Assembly (NCBI RefSeq): GCF_022758145.1
Contig: NZ_JAJVDH010000003.1
Span: 558,001-622,000, forward strand
Length of the DNA stretch: 64,000 nt
Reading direction: 5' to 3'
Source of the DNA: Pontibacter vulgaris
GTDB taxonomy: Bacteria; Bacteroidota; Bacteroidia; Cytophagales; Hymenobacteraceae
Shown here: one piece after another, positions 44,267 to 52,516 of the stretch
Position numbering within the stretch: position 1 is the first letter of the stretch
Layout: each line of letters begins with the position of its first letter
The notes under the pieces: generated by a model
The model's input: the letters and a program-made list of their open reading frames with translations, nothing else
Told to the model about the DNA's origin: nothing
Database searches by the model: none
Translations under genes and position numbers: made by a program

Positions 44267-45235
44267 TTATACTTGCACGTCTGATTTTTTGCGGCGGTTA
44301 AATCCTTTTAATGGGTTGTAACCGTTCATTTCTTTCTGGTAATAGCCGGTGCCGTCATATGGGCGTTTTTCAGGGTGGCTTTTGCATTCTGTAGAGCAGG
44401 CTCCTTCCAGTTCCCAGCCGCATTTCTTACAGATAGCCACATGCAGGTTACATACCGGGTTAGCACAGTTTACCATGCGGTCATCCTCAGTACCGCATAC
44501 ATAGCAGGTGGAGATCACTTTCGGGTTAACACTGTTCACATCCACAGCCACGCGGTTATCGAACACATAGCATTTGCCTTCAAAGTCTTCGCCGCCGGCT
44601 TCTTTGCCATATTTTATAATACCGCCATGCAGCTGATATACATCATCAAAACCCTGCTCCAGCAAAAAGGCGCTCGCTTTCTCGCACTTGATACCGCCAG
44701 TGCAGTAGGTTAGTATCTTCTTGTCTTTATACTTCTCCTTCAGCTCTGCCACCTTCTCCGGAAACTCACGAAAGTTCTCGATATCCAGGGTAACAGCATT
44801 CTTGAAACGACCAACATTATACTCATAATCTGAGCGAACGTCCAGCACTACCACATCGTCGCGGTCCTTCATTTCCCTGAATTCTTTTGGCTCCAGGTGC
44901 TTGCCGGTACGGGCATTCGGGTCTATGTGTAGCAGGCCGGAGTGTACGATCTCGGCTTTGGTACGCACGTGCATTTTTGTGAAGGCATGTGCATCCGACT
45001 CATCCACTTTAAAGTCGATCTTAGCGAATCGCGGATCAGCGTGCATCAGCTCCATGTACTTTTCACAGTCTTCTTTCAGACCGGAAACGGTACCGTTAAG
45101 ACCTTCTTTTGAAACGATGATACGGCCAAGCAGATTCAGCTCAAGGCACATCAGGTGGTGTTGCTCACGGAAAACTTCCGGATCTGCTATCGGGGTGTAG
45201 CAGTAGTACAGTAGTATGCTGTATGGTTTGTTCAT
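44267..45235 (-). CDS. trhO: tRNA uridine(34) hydroxylase TrhO (rhodanese-like)
   Basis: 322 residues. N-terminal ferredoxin-like domain (1-95), then a rhodanese domain with active cysteine C178 in YCTGGIKCEKAS. A C-terminal cysteine cluster (CYVCGTEDD, CANPVC, CKKCG) follows from about 242 and may bind zinc. TrhO (YceA) makes 5-hydroxyuridine at tRNA position 34 in an oxygen-dependent reaction. The arrangement and length match that family rather than simple sulfurtransferases. Single gene. Confidence 0.9.
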   Translation of the reverse strand: MNKPYSILLYYCYTPIADPEVFREQHHLMCLELNLLGRIIVSKEGLNGTVSGLKEDCEKYMELMHADPRFAKIDFKVDESDAHAFTKMHVRTKAEIVHSGLLHIDPNARTGKHLEPKEFREMKDRDDVVVLDVRSDYEYNVGRFKNAVTLDIENFREFPEKVAELKEKYKDKKILTYCTGGIKCEKASAFLLEQGFDDVYQLHGGIIKYGKEAGGEDFEGKCYVFDNRVAVDVNSVNPKVISTCYVCGTEDDRMVNCANPVCNLHVAICKKCGWELEGACSTECKSHPEKRPYDGTGYYQKEMNGYNPLKGFNRRKKSDVQV

Positions 45236-45421
45236 AACGGCTTAGTTTCAGCTAAGTGTTTTAATTGATTATTAGTTGTTGATTGTTAATTGAAGTAATG
45301 CCGAAAAGAAAAATCGACAATCATCAATTAACAATCAGTTTACAAAGCTATAGTTTACTTTTTTGACCTGAAATGACTTTTATCAGTTCGGCAGAATAAC
45401 AGCAACTATACCTATAAAAGT

Positions 45422-46057
45422 TTACTTAATGGCTGCGGCCGGGTTTCCGAAGACAGTGGCTTTAGCTGGCACATCGGCCACTACTACCGAGCCGGCACCC
45501 ACGCGTGCATTCTTTCCGATCTTAACGCCAGACACAATAACCGCACCCGAGCCTATAAACGCGCCTTCTTCTACCTTTACTTCAGAGTTGATGATAGCAC
45601 CTGCACCGATCTGTACAAAATCAGCGATTTCAGCGTTTGTATCAACCAACGCTCTGGACTGGATAACGCAGTTGTCGCCGATCTTAGCATTGTTATTGAT
45701 GATAGCACCAGCTGCCACCATGTTACCATGACCCAGCCATGCATACTCTGATACCGAGCTGAATTTATGAATAGCATTTACCGGAACCACTTTATACTCG
45801 TCCTTTAGCATGTTTATGAGGCCTTTGCGGGCAGCTGAATCTTCTACAGCCACAAACACATCGCACTTTTTACCTATCAGCTTCAGAAACTCGCCATCTT
45901 CGGTACTGCTCATTACCGACACATTGTTAATTTCCTGCTGCTGCAGGTTTTTGCTGTCATCGAGGAAACAGTATACTACTACACTGTTGCTGTTGAAAAT
46001 ATCTAAAGCGGCTGTACCCAGTTGCTGGGCACCCAATATAATTACAGGATTCTGCAT
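45422..46057 (-). CDS. NeuD/PglD-type sugar O- or N-acetyltransferase
   Basis: 211 residues. A PglD-like N-terminal domain (PVIILGAQQLGTAALDIF, then VYCFLDDS) is followed by a left-handed beta helix of hexapeptide repeats (about 90-205), with HGNMVAAGAIINNNAKIGDN. Such enzymes acetylate amino sugars or sialic-acid-like sugars with acetyl-CoA for surface glycans. It lies downstream of a many-helix membrane protein on the same strand, with a structured 259-base gap between. Confidence 0.85.
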   Translation of the reverse strand: MQNPVIILGAQQLGTAALDIFNSNSVVVYCFLDDSKNLQQQEINNVSVMSSTEDGEFLKLIGKKCDVFVAVEDSAARKGLINMLKDEYKVVPVNAIHKFSSVSEYAWLGHGNMVAAGAIINNNAKIGDNCVIQSRALVDTNAEIADFVQIGAGAIINSEVKVEEGAFIGSGAVIVSGVKIGKNARVGAGSVVVADVPAKATVFGNPAAAIK

Positions 46058-46142
46058 AGCTTATTTCAAATAAGGTGCAAAGGTACGAATAAGTGATTGA
46101 GATTTAAAGTATGGTTATGAGAGTGTTTTGGGATGATGAAAC

Positions 46143-46233
46143 CTGATCTAAAGCTGTTCCGGATTTCCTAGATCAGAAACTATACACTGAGGCGGACATC
46201 TCTGTCCATAGATAACAGGGGATTAGGAAATCC
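46143..46233. repeat. Nested inverted repeats between two minus-strand genes
   Basis: GGATTTCCTA (46161-46170) pairs with TAGGAAATCC (46224-46233), enclosing GGACA/TGTCC (46194-46198, 46203-46207). A competing pair CTGATCTA/TAGATCAG (46143-46150, 46169-46176) overlaps the first arm. Could be a leader structure of the acetyltransferase gene or a dispersed palindrome. The rest of 46058-46316 shows nothing else. Confidence 0.5.
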
Positions 46234-46316
46234 ACGGCAGATTGCTTTCAGCCATGGAAGTCCGAAAGAGCGCAGGAGGCTCAAATAAAGTTCACAAGCA
46301 AAGGTGGTTGCGCTGT

Positions 46317-47597
46317 TTAAAGCTTTGCCAGTAGTTTTTGCGCTATTCTGTTTTGAAGCAACAGGTATACCAGAAAAGGCAGGAAAATAATACGGTAGCG
46401 GCTGAGAGTGCCGAAGTTTGGTGTGCTCAGCCCGATCATAGTGCCGGCTACAAGTATAAAAAGTAAGAGCACCAGGTGTAGCAGGTTCATATTTTGCAAA
46501 CCATTTCTGATCAATGAAATTACCGCTATTACTACCAGCACTGCCAGCAGTACGTTTTCAAGCCCCATCAGAATATACAACCCTTGCCACGACTCGCCTA
46601 AGTATGGCCTGAAAATGCTGCTAAAGAATGCCTCCGGAGCATAAAAAACTATACTTTGCAGGTTTGGAGCTAAGGAAGGATAAGTAAGATGAGGGCCATG
46701 TTTAGATATAGCCAACAACCCTGTATAGGTTCTGACAAGCTGGTTTGCCACAAAATCAAACTTATAAAAACCAATGGTCTGCATGGCCAGTAAGCCAGGC
46801 ACGGTTACAAAACCAAGTATAACCAGTAGCTGCACAGGCAATTTCAGGAAGGCTGGTTTATACTTTGCCAAAACCATGACCACCAGATACCCGATAAGTA
46901 ACAGCAACAACGCCAGCGAGAAAAACACCTTTATCCGGACAAATAAATAAAGCATAAAAAAAGCCAGAAGCCACCTGCCTATACTTTGCGGCTTATTCTG
47001 AGCCAACTCAAGTATAAAAGCAACTATCCAGCACATACTTCCAATCATTACAGCGTCCTTCAATAAACCCGAACTCCAGAACACGACCGAAGGAAAAAAC
47101 AAAAAGGCCACCACAGCTGCTCGTTTTGTGCCAGGGAAAAGTACACTTAAAACCGCTGTTAATTTCGCCGTGCCCCAGAAACTGAATAAGGAGAAGTATA
47201 AGCTATTTAGCCAGTAAGAGCTATTGGTAAAAAAATTCAGGGCACTCAGCCATTTTATAATAAAAAAGGAATTTGAAAAACCGGGGTGTCTTGTAAACGG
47301 AAGGGTAGCACGAAAAGCATCGCTTTCGAACTCATTAAAAAATAACAACCTCAGGTAAGCCGCGAAGTTATGTTCGGCATAAGCTGAAAGTTTCAGGGAA
47401 GCCTTGTAGTATGTGATGGTATCGCCGGCAGTGTAATAATAGTGATAGAGCAAGCCCAGCAGCAAGCCACAGATTAGCTTCAGCAACAGCGCCGGGAAGA
47501 AGTATGGTTTTATTTCCGTAAACCGGTATTGGCTTTGCAGCCACCATACCAGTACTGCCAGCAGCAGCGCATTTAGCAAGTATAAAAGCACACTCAC
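46317..47597 (-). CDS. Multi-pass membrane protein, polysaccharide-polymerase/glycosyltransferase-like
   Basis: 426 residues with about eleven hydrophobic helices. After the second helix the sequence AGDTITYYKASLKL resembles the periplasmic GDxxxY motif of EpsG-like and other lipid-sugar-using membrane enzymes. WSSGLLKDAVMIGS near residue 180 also recalls that group. No family can be named with certainty. Its start overlaps the DUF2851 gene by 4 bases, and it ends upstream of the acetyltransferase gene, suggesting a role in surface glycan assembly (inference). Confidence 0.6.
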   Translation of the reverse strand: MSVLLYLLNALLLAVLVWWLQSQYRFTEIKPYFFPALLLKLICGLLLGLLYHYYYTAGDTITYYKASLKLSAYAEHNFAAYLRLLFFNEFESDAFRATLPFTRHPGFSNSFFIIKWLSALNFFTNSSYWLNSLYFSLFSFWGTAKLTAVLSVLFPGTKRAAVVAFLFFPSVVFWSSGLLKDAVMIGSMCWIVAFILELAQNKPQSIGRWLLAFFMLYLFVRIKVFFSLALLLLLIGYLVVMVLAKYKPAFLKLPVQLLVILGFVTVPGLLAMQTIGFYKFDFVANQLVRTYTGLLAISKHGPHLTYPSLAPNLQSIVFYAPEAFFSSIFRPYLGESWQGLYILMGLENVLLAVLVVIAVISLIRNGLQNMNLLHLVLLLFILVAGTMIGLSTPNFGTLSRYRIIFLPFLVYLLLQNRIAQKLLAKL

Positions 47598-48880
47598 GCG
47601 GTAGGGGTTTGTTTAAGTATCTTGTTGCCGATGCTGCAGTACAGGCAATTTACGGGCTGGCAATAATTCCTGAAAAGCCCAAGTGCTGCCTGGTTGTCGG
47701 CAGCAGATTTAGCGCTCCAGCCAAGCTCCTCGTACAGCCTTGTATACTTGTTGCTGGCTTCTTTTACTTTCTCCAATAGTTCTATAGCCTTTTCCAGGTA
47801 AGACCGTTCGCCGGTATAGTTTGCATAAGCTGCCAGTAACGGAACCGCCACATTAATGATAAGGTTATGCGCGCTGCTTTTACCCATACCTGCCTGCAAA
47901 GCTTTGGTAGGTTTGCCTATATCATAGTGCTGTTGCCAGTAGGCGGAAACAGGAACCATAAACAGCACTTCATATTCTTTTATAGTTTGTGCCGTTAGCA
48001 CCTTTGAGAAAAAAGCCTGTGGCTGAAAAAGTATGGCTGCTAACTGTGCCAGCCTTACGGTGGGGAAATTAGCCGGCCGCATGCGTAGGAAATTCCAGTG
48101 GTGGCGCTGCAAGCCTTTTTCTCCCAATTTATACTTGTGCTGCAGAAACGAAAACTCTTTGGCAAGCTGTTGTACATACACTTTGGCTTCAGGTATTTCT
48201 AAAAAGCCTGCCATACCATACAAAAGCGCCTCCACCTGAAACATCGATTGCTGCCTCCGCACCACCGATAAAGGCAATGCTTTGGCCAGCCTCTCAAATG
48301 CCTCCTGATTAATTTTAAATCCAAAACCTTTACAAAGTATATGGTAAGCAGTTTGCTCCCAATCGTTGCCGTAGCTTTGGTATACCTGCAATACCTCCTC
48401 TCCTTTCTGCTCCAGGCGTTCTACAAGAGCACGCTCCAGCATCATGGTTTTAGTAATCTCAGGTATAAGCGGCCAGTAATTTTCGCAGGGGATAGTATGT
48501 TGCGACAGTTGCAGTTGCTTGTATTTATTAAGCAGTTGCAGGTCTATTTTTCCTTTGAGCGCTATCGTTGGTATCAGGCTGCCGTCAGTTCTGGTTATTG
48601 GAGCATCGTCTTCCCAAACGACATGCAGTATTATCTGGTCATACTTCTGGTCGGCTTCGTGGCCGTGGCGTTGCCAGTCTGATGCCCGCAGGTGTATTTC
48701 TATACTTCCGGCCCACTCCACTTCGCCTATTCTAAGCTTGGCCTCTTTAAAATCGGGGCCCGAATCTGTGTTATAAAAGCCTACCCGCACTACCTGCACC
48801 GGCTCGCCTTCCACTGTAGCCAGATCGGCCTTGTCGAAGTACTGGTGCTGCCAAATGTAGTGCAGGAATTCTTCTTTCAT
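47594..48880 (-). CDS. DUF2851 family protein
   Basis: 428 residues, soluble. The N-terminus EEFLHYIWQHQYFD and the segment FYNTDSGPDFKEAKLRI (near residue 33) followed by GSIEIHLRASDWQRHGH mark the DUF2851 family, common in Bacteroidota and of unknown function. GPDF, E and H residues resemble a metal-dependent nuclease-like core, but this is only an impression. The last 20 residues contain CQPVNCLYC, a possible metal or redox site. It overlaps the next membrane protein gene by 4 bases. Confidence 0.82.
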   Translation of the reverse strand: MKEEFLHYIWQHQYFDKADLATVEGEPVQVVRVGFYNTDSGPDFKEAKLRIGEVEWAGSIEIHLRASDWQRHGHEADQKYDQIILHVVWEDDAPITRTDGSLIPTIALKGKIDLQLLNKYKQLQLSQHTIPCENYWPLIPEITKTMMLERALVERLEQKGEEVLQVYQSYGNDWEQTAYHILCKGFGFKINQEAFERLAKALPLSVVRRQQSMFQVEALLYGMAGFLEIPEAKVYVQQLAKEFSFLQHKYKLGEKGLQRHHWNFLRMRPANFPTVRLAQLAAILFQPQAFFSKVLTAQTIKEYEVLFMVPVSAYWQQHYDIGKPTKALQAGMGKSSAHNLIINVAVPLLAAYANYTGERSYLEKAIELLEKVKEASNKYTRLYEELGWSAKSAADNQAALGLFRNYCQPVNCLYCSIGNKILKQTPTA

Positions 48881-48926
48881 GGGATAACAATACGGGTATG
48901 AGTCGGAAGATTATATTTTTAAGCAC

Positions 48927-49298
48927 TCAACTTAATTTGAAGCAGCTTGCCGCAATCACCTTCAGCCCGTCGTCAAACATCTTCCACACCCGGATGTATT
49001 TGAATTTTCCTTCGATAGGGTTTCCTAACATGCTGCCTTTGGTGTCATACACGATAGTAGACACAGCAGTATCGCCTATGATGCGAATGTCTTCAATGGT
49101 TGGGGTTAATTCTTCCACTATCATTTCCCCTGCTTTATGGGACGCCAGATCCATTGCCTTTGTAATGGTCCGACCATCCGGGCCCATACATAACAGGTCA
49201 TCGTGGATGGTTTTATCTAAAAAGTTGATGTCGCTCTTTTTGATGCCTTCAATCAAGAGCATTTCCATTTTCTCGATTTCTGATCTTTGAATATCCAT
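48927..49298 (-). CDS. NTF2-like protein (DUF4440/SnoaL-type)
   Basis: 123 residues, normal for a single cone-shaped NTF2-like domain. Typical features are an N-terminal helix with EIEKMEMLLIEGIKKSD, the DDLLCMGPDG turn, and the last strands KYIRVWKMFDDGLKVIAASCF. Members range from isomerases to immunity and stress proteins, so no reaction is assigned. No signal peptide. Confidence 0.75.
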   Translation of the reverse strand: MDIQRSEIEKMEMLLIEGIKKSDINFLDKTIHDDLLCMGPDGRTITKAMDLASHKAGEMIVEELTPTIEDIRIIGDTAVSTIVYDTKGSMLGNPIEGKFKYIRVWKMFDDGLKVIAASCFKLS

Positions 49299-49375
49299 TT
49301 GATTGAAATTATAAAGACCTTTTAACTTTTAAGTATGACCACCAACGTTTTATGTACTTGCGCAGCAGCGGTTAA

Positions 49376-49717
49376 CTATGCCTTTCGCACGAACTCCGAT
49401 TTAAGACCCATCGAGCCAAAACCTTCAATTTTACAGTCGATGTTATGGTCTCCGTCTGTGAGTCGTATATTTTTAACTTTTGTACCAGCCTTAACAGGCT
49501 TTGGAGCACCTTTTACAGGTAAATCCTTAATTACAATAACAGAATCTCCATTCTGAAGCTCGTTTCCGTTTGCATCCAGCACTTTCAATGCTGCCTCTTC
49601 TTTTACCTCATCCGGATTCCACTCATGTCCGCACTCAGGGCAAGCATATAGTCCTTCACCCATTGCGTAACCATAAGGCGACTTACATTCCGGGCATTGT
49701 TTCATTTCTTCTGACAT
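49376..49717 (-). CDS. yjdM: Zinc-ribbon protein YjdM (PhnA-like)
   Basis: 113 residues. A zinc ribbon is formed by C8, C11, C26 and C29 (CPEC and CPEC). The C-terminal domain [18 protein letters not shown]...[16 protein letters not shown] sequence is an SH3-type barrel typical of the YjdM/PhnA family. Despite the old name, a direct role in phosphonoacetate hydrolysis is not supported for this family. Cytoplasmic, single gene. Confidence 0.9.
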   Translation of the reverse strand: MSEEMKQCPECKSPYGYAMGEGLYACPECGHEWNPDEVKEEAALKVLDANGNELQNGDSVIVIKDLPVKGAPKPVKAGTKVKNIRLTDGDHNIDCKIEGFGSMGLKSEFVRKA

Positions 49718-49788
49718 AGGGTATTATATTCGTTTTATCTCGTTTTGATTGTACACAACGTCTTTGCTAAAGCACGCCTTGGTGTGGT

Positions 49789-50166
49789 TTAGGTTTTGTT
49801 GGTGGAGGTGGTTCTTTTGTTCTTCTCTACAATATAGTAGTATCCTGCATTGATAATCAAAGAAGCTGCAATAATCACATAGTACAGTTCTTTTCCTAGG
49901 GTATTCACCGCTTCATTTAGAACAACTGCAAGTAGAGCTGGCACAAGCAATAGGAGGAGACGTCCACTAAACTTAGTTTGCTCACTTATATTGAAAAGCA
50001 AGCCGCTAAAGAAATTGTAAACTACAGCAGGGAACAGGTAAACTACTGGATACATAGATGCAGTATTTATATCTCCACCTTCTTTTATATAACCATAGAG
50101 TAGAATAGTAATGAACTGTAGAACTGCTACAACTATTAGGTAAATGCCAATTCTAAAGTTTTCCAT
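49789..50166 (-). CDS. Small four-helix membrane protein of unknown function
   Basis: 125 residues with four hydrophobic segments (about 5-25, 38-58, 68-88 and 92-112) and a basic C-terminal tail (EKNKRTTSTNKT). No family recognised. Flanking gaps are about 70 and 110 bases, and no operon partner is evident. Confidence 0.6.
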   Translation of the reverse strand: MENFRIGIYLIVVAVLQFITILLYGYIKEGGDINTASMYPVVYLFPAVVYNFFSGLLFNISEQTKFSGRLLLLLVPALLAVVLNEAVNTLGKELYYVIIAASLIINAGYYYIVEKNKRTTSTNKT

Positions 50167-50276
50167 TTTTTATCTATAATTTCTATCATCATCAACTACT
50201 GGATAGCACACATAAACATACGGTTTATTGTCATTTTCAACAGATAAACGTAACTGGCTACACAAATATGCTTCCT

Positions 50277-51107
50277 CTACAAATGCAGCACATACTGCTC
50301 CAGGTACTGCTCCATTTCGCGCTGCACTTCAAGGGCTGCTTCACGGGCTTTTTCGGCAAAGTCGGTGCCGGAAGAGGCATAGATAATGGCGCGGGAAGAA
50401 TTCACGAGCAGGCCGCATTGCTGGTTCATACCTAAACGGGAAATCTCTTCTAAACTGCCGCCCTGCGCACCAACACCCGGCACCAACAGAAAGTGGTCTG
50501 GCACAATGGCGCGCACACGCTGCACATACTCGGCTTTGGTAGCACCCACCACATACATCATTTGGCCCGGCGTGGCCCACGTGGAACTTTCACGCAACAC
50601 CTGCTCAAACAGGTACTCTTCGCTTCCATCTGCCAGCTTCAGCATCTGGAAATCCTGGCTGCCCGGGTTAGATGTAAGCGCCAGCAGTATAACCCACTTG
50701 CCACCCTGAACCAGGAACGGCTTTACAGAATCCGAACCCATGTACGGCGCCACGGTTAACGAATCGAAGTTCATGGTCTCGAAAAAGGCGCGGGCGTATA
50801 GCTCAGAAGTATTACCAATATCGCCACGTTTGGCATCGGCAATGGTAAAGATCTCCTCCGGTATGTGCTGCAACGTTTTCTCCAGGCTAACCCAGCCTCT
50901 TGGCCCCTGCGCTTCATAAAAAGCGATATTAGGTTTGTAAGCCACGCAAAGGTCGGCGGTTGCTTCTATGATCTGGCGGTTGAATTCGAATACCGGATCT
51001 TCATAGTCCAGCAGGTGCTGCGGGAGCTTTTTCGGGTCGGTATCGAGGCCGATGCATAGGTATGATTTCTTTTGCAGTATCTGCTCAAATAGTTTTTCTC
51101 TTGTCAT
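50277..51107 (-). CDS. pyrF: Orotidine 5'-phosphate decarboxylase, type 2
   Basis: 276 residues, the longer type 2 form. It decarboxylates OMP to UMP, the last step of de novo pyrimidine synthesis. Markers are [15 protein letters not shown] at the start, [15 protein letters not shown] with the catalytic Asp-Lys-Asp network near residue 93, and [11 protein letters not shown] near the phosphate site. pyrD, another gene of this pathway, lies 5 kb away but is not adjacent. Confidence 0.95.
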   Translation of the reverse strand: MTREKLFEQILQKKSYLCIGLDTDPKKLPQHLLDYEDPVFEFNRQIIEATADLCVAYKPNIAFYEAQGPRGWVSLEKTLQHIPEEIFTIADAKRGDIGNTSELYARAFFETMNFDSLTVAPYMGSDSVKPFLVQGGKWVILLALTSNPGSQDFQMLKLADGSEEYLFEQVLRESSTWATPGQMMYVVGATKAEYVQRVRAIVPDHFLLVPGVGAQGGSLEEISRLGMNQQCGLLVNSSRAIIYASSGTDFAEKAREAALEVQREMEQYLEQYVLHL

Positions 51108-51235
51108 GGGTAGGATGGGTTAGCGTGTGGTTTTACAAAAGTATAAATTTGCATCAGCCCGGGAAACTTTCCGGTATCTTTCCTGTGGTAGCAACCTATC
51201 ATCTTATAAAAGGGTCTTTAAATTAAAGTGAACAC

Positions 51236-51772
51236 ATGAAAATAGCATATACCATATTTGCCTTTGCATTTTCTATGCTCCTTTTAACAGGATGCAGCAA
51301 TAACGACGATGAAGCTACCCCTAACTGCCGGGAAAATAACTTAGAAGAAATAACGCAGCAGAACAAAAAGAAGGTAACAATACAACAAGGTATAACCGGC
51401 ACGCTCACATACAAAGAAGGCAACTGTATACCTACCATCGGGCCAAACGGCCCCTGCGAAGGGTACAGCTCCTGCAAAGAGTACACGGTAAAACGGAAAA
51501 TAATTATCTACTCTTACACCACCTTGCATCAGGCTACAGAGCATGATTTTGTATACTACACGCTTGATGCCAACCCAGTTTTAACTGTGGAAAGCGATGC
51601 AGAAGGGTTTTACCAAGCCATACTTGCGCCCGGCTCCTACTCGGTATTTATCCAGGAAAACGGAAAGCTTTATGCCAAGGGTTTTGACGGACAGGGCGGC
51701 ATAAACCCGGTACGTGTTGATGAAGATAAGGTGACAAATTTTAACCTGCAGCTCAATTACTCAGTTTATTAA
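51236..51772 (+). CDS. Lipoprotein of unknown function
   Basis: 178 residues. Signal peptide with lipobox LLTGC at residues 16-20 and an SNNDDE spacer after it, typical of surface-sorted lipoproteins in this phylum. Four further cysteines (CRENN, GNCIP, GPCEGYSSC) may pair. The C-terminal half resembles a small beta-sandwich of carboxypeptidase-regulatory type (EGFYQAILAPGSYSVFIQ). No function known. A bidirectional terminator follows. Confidence 0.72.
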   Translation: MKIAYTIFAFAFSMLLLTGCSNNDDEATPNCRENNLEEITQQNKKKVTIQQGITGTLTYKEGNCIPTIGPNGPCEGYSSCKEYTVKRKIIIYSYTTLHQATEHDFVYYTLDANPVLTVESDAEGFYQAILAPGSYSVFIQENGKLYAKGFDGQGGINPVRVDEDKVTNFNLQLNYSVY

Positions 51773-51794
51773 CCGCCCCAAAGTATAAAAATAA

Positions 51795-51823
51795 AAAAGG
51801 CTGCCCTAACAGAGCAGCCTTTT
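51795..51823. terminator. Bidirectional terminator, lipoprotein and lolA
   Basis: AAAAGGCTGC (51795-51804) pairs with GCAGCCTTTT (51814-51823). A and T runs flank both sides, and it lies between convergent genes. Confidence 0.88.
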
Positions 51824-51844
51824 CCTATCATAAAAGGTTAGGTG

Positions 51845-52489
51845 TTATCTTAAATCCACTACACTCACGCCTTTATACTTTGCCTTGTTAAAAGAGAAAG
51901 CATCGGCGGCTAGCGGAGGGTTTGCCTGAAAATTCTTGATAGCATAAGTATAGCGGTTGCCGTTGTTACGGAACATCTGCCAGCTTTTCAGCGATTTATC
52001 TTTCTGGCTTACATAGAGGCGAACCTTGAAAATCGGGTTGTTACGATCTTCCGGAGCCATTTCAATTACATCTACTTTCTCGCCAGCGCGGGTTTCGGTG
52101 CCGGCATACGCATACTTGTAGCCTTTTTTATACATCTCGAAAATCTTGCTCGGCGCCATTGCCTCTGCTTCGGCATCGGTTTCTGTAATAGTAACCTCGT
52201 TTACATCTTTCAGGTAGGTCCACATTAGTTTTCCATCGCTGATGATTTCCTGGCCGCTTACTTTTAGTCTATACTTCGGGCCTGCAACCAGGATATCGCC
52301 TTCCATGGTTTCTTTCATCTTGGAAGATGAGTTTTCCATAGTCTGGGCAAAAGTGGCTTTAAATCCTTTCATGGCTTTATACTTGGCGCTCATGGCGTTC
52401 AGTATTTTAGTGGCCTGCGGGTCTTTCTGAGCACTTGCCAGGTTCACAACCGTGAAAAGGATCAGTAAGAGCGAGAATATTTTTTTCAT
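51845..52489 (-). CDS. lolA: LolA-family outer membrane lipoprotein carrier
   Basis: 214 residues. Signal peptide (about 1-20, ending ASAQ). The mature protein is the LolA open beta barrel, with FKATFAQTMENSSSKMKETMEGDILVAGP and DGKLMWTYLKDVNEVTI. LolA chaperones lipoproteins across the periplasm, which matters in an organism with this many SusD-like and GH lipoproteins. It lies 27 bases after ftsK on the same strand, a neighbourhood I recall as common in Bacteroidota. Confidence 0.9.
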   Translation of the reverse strand: MKKIFSLLLILFTVVNLASAQKDPQATKILNAMSAKYKAMKGFKATFAQTMENSSSKMKETMEGDILVAGPKYRLKVSGQEIISDGKLMWTYLKDVNEVTITETDAEAEAMAPSKIFEMYKKGYKYAYAGTETRAGEKVDVIEMAPEDRNNPIFKVRLYVSQKDKSLKSWQMFRNNGNRYTYAIKNFQANPPLAADAFSFNKAKYKGVSVVDLR

Positions 52490-52516
52490 GTTGGTAATCT
52501 AAGTTGTGTTGTCTTA

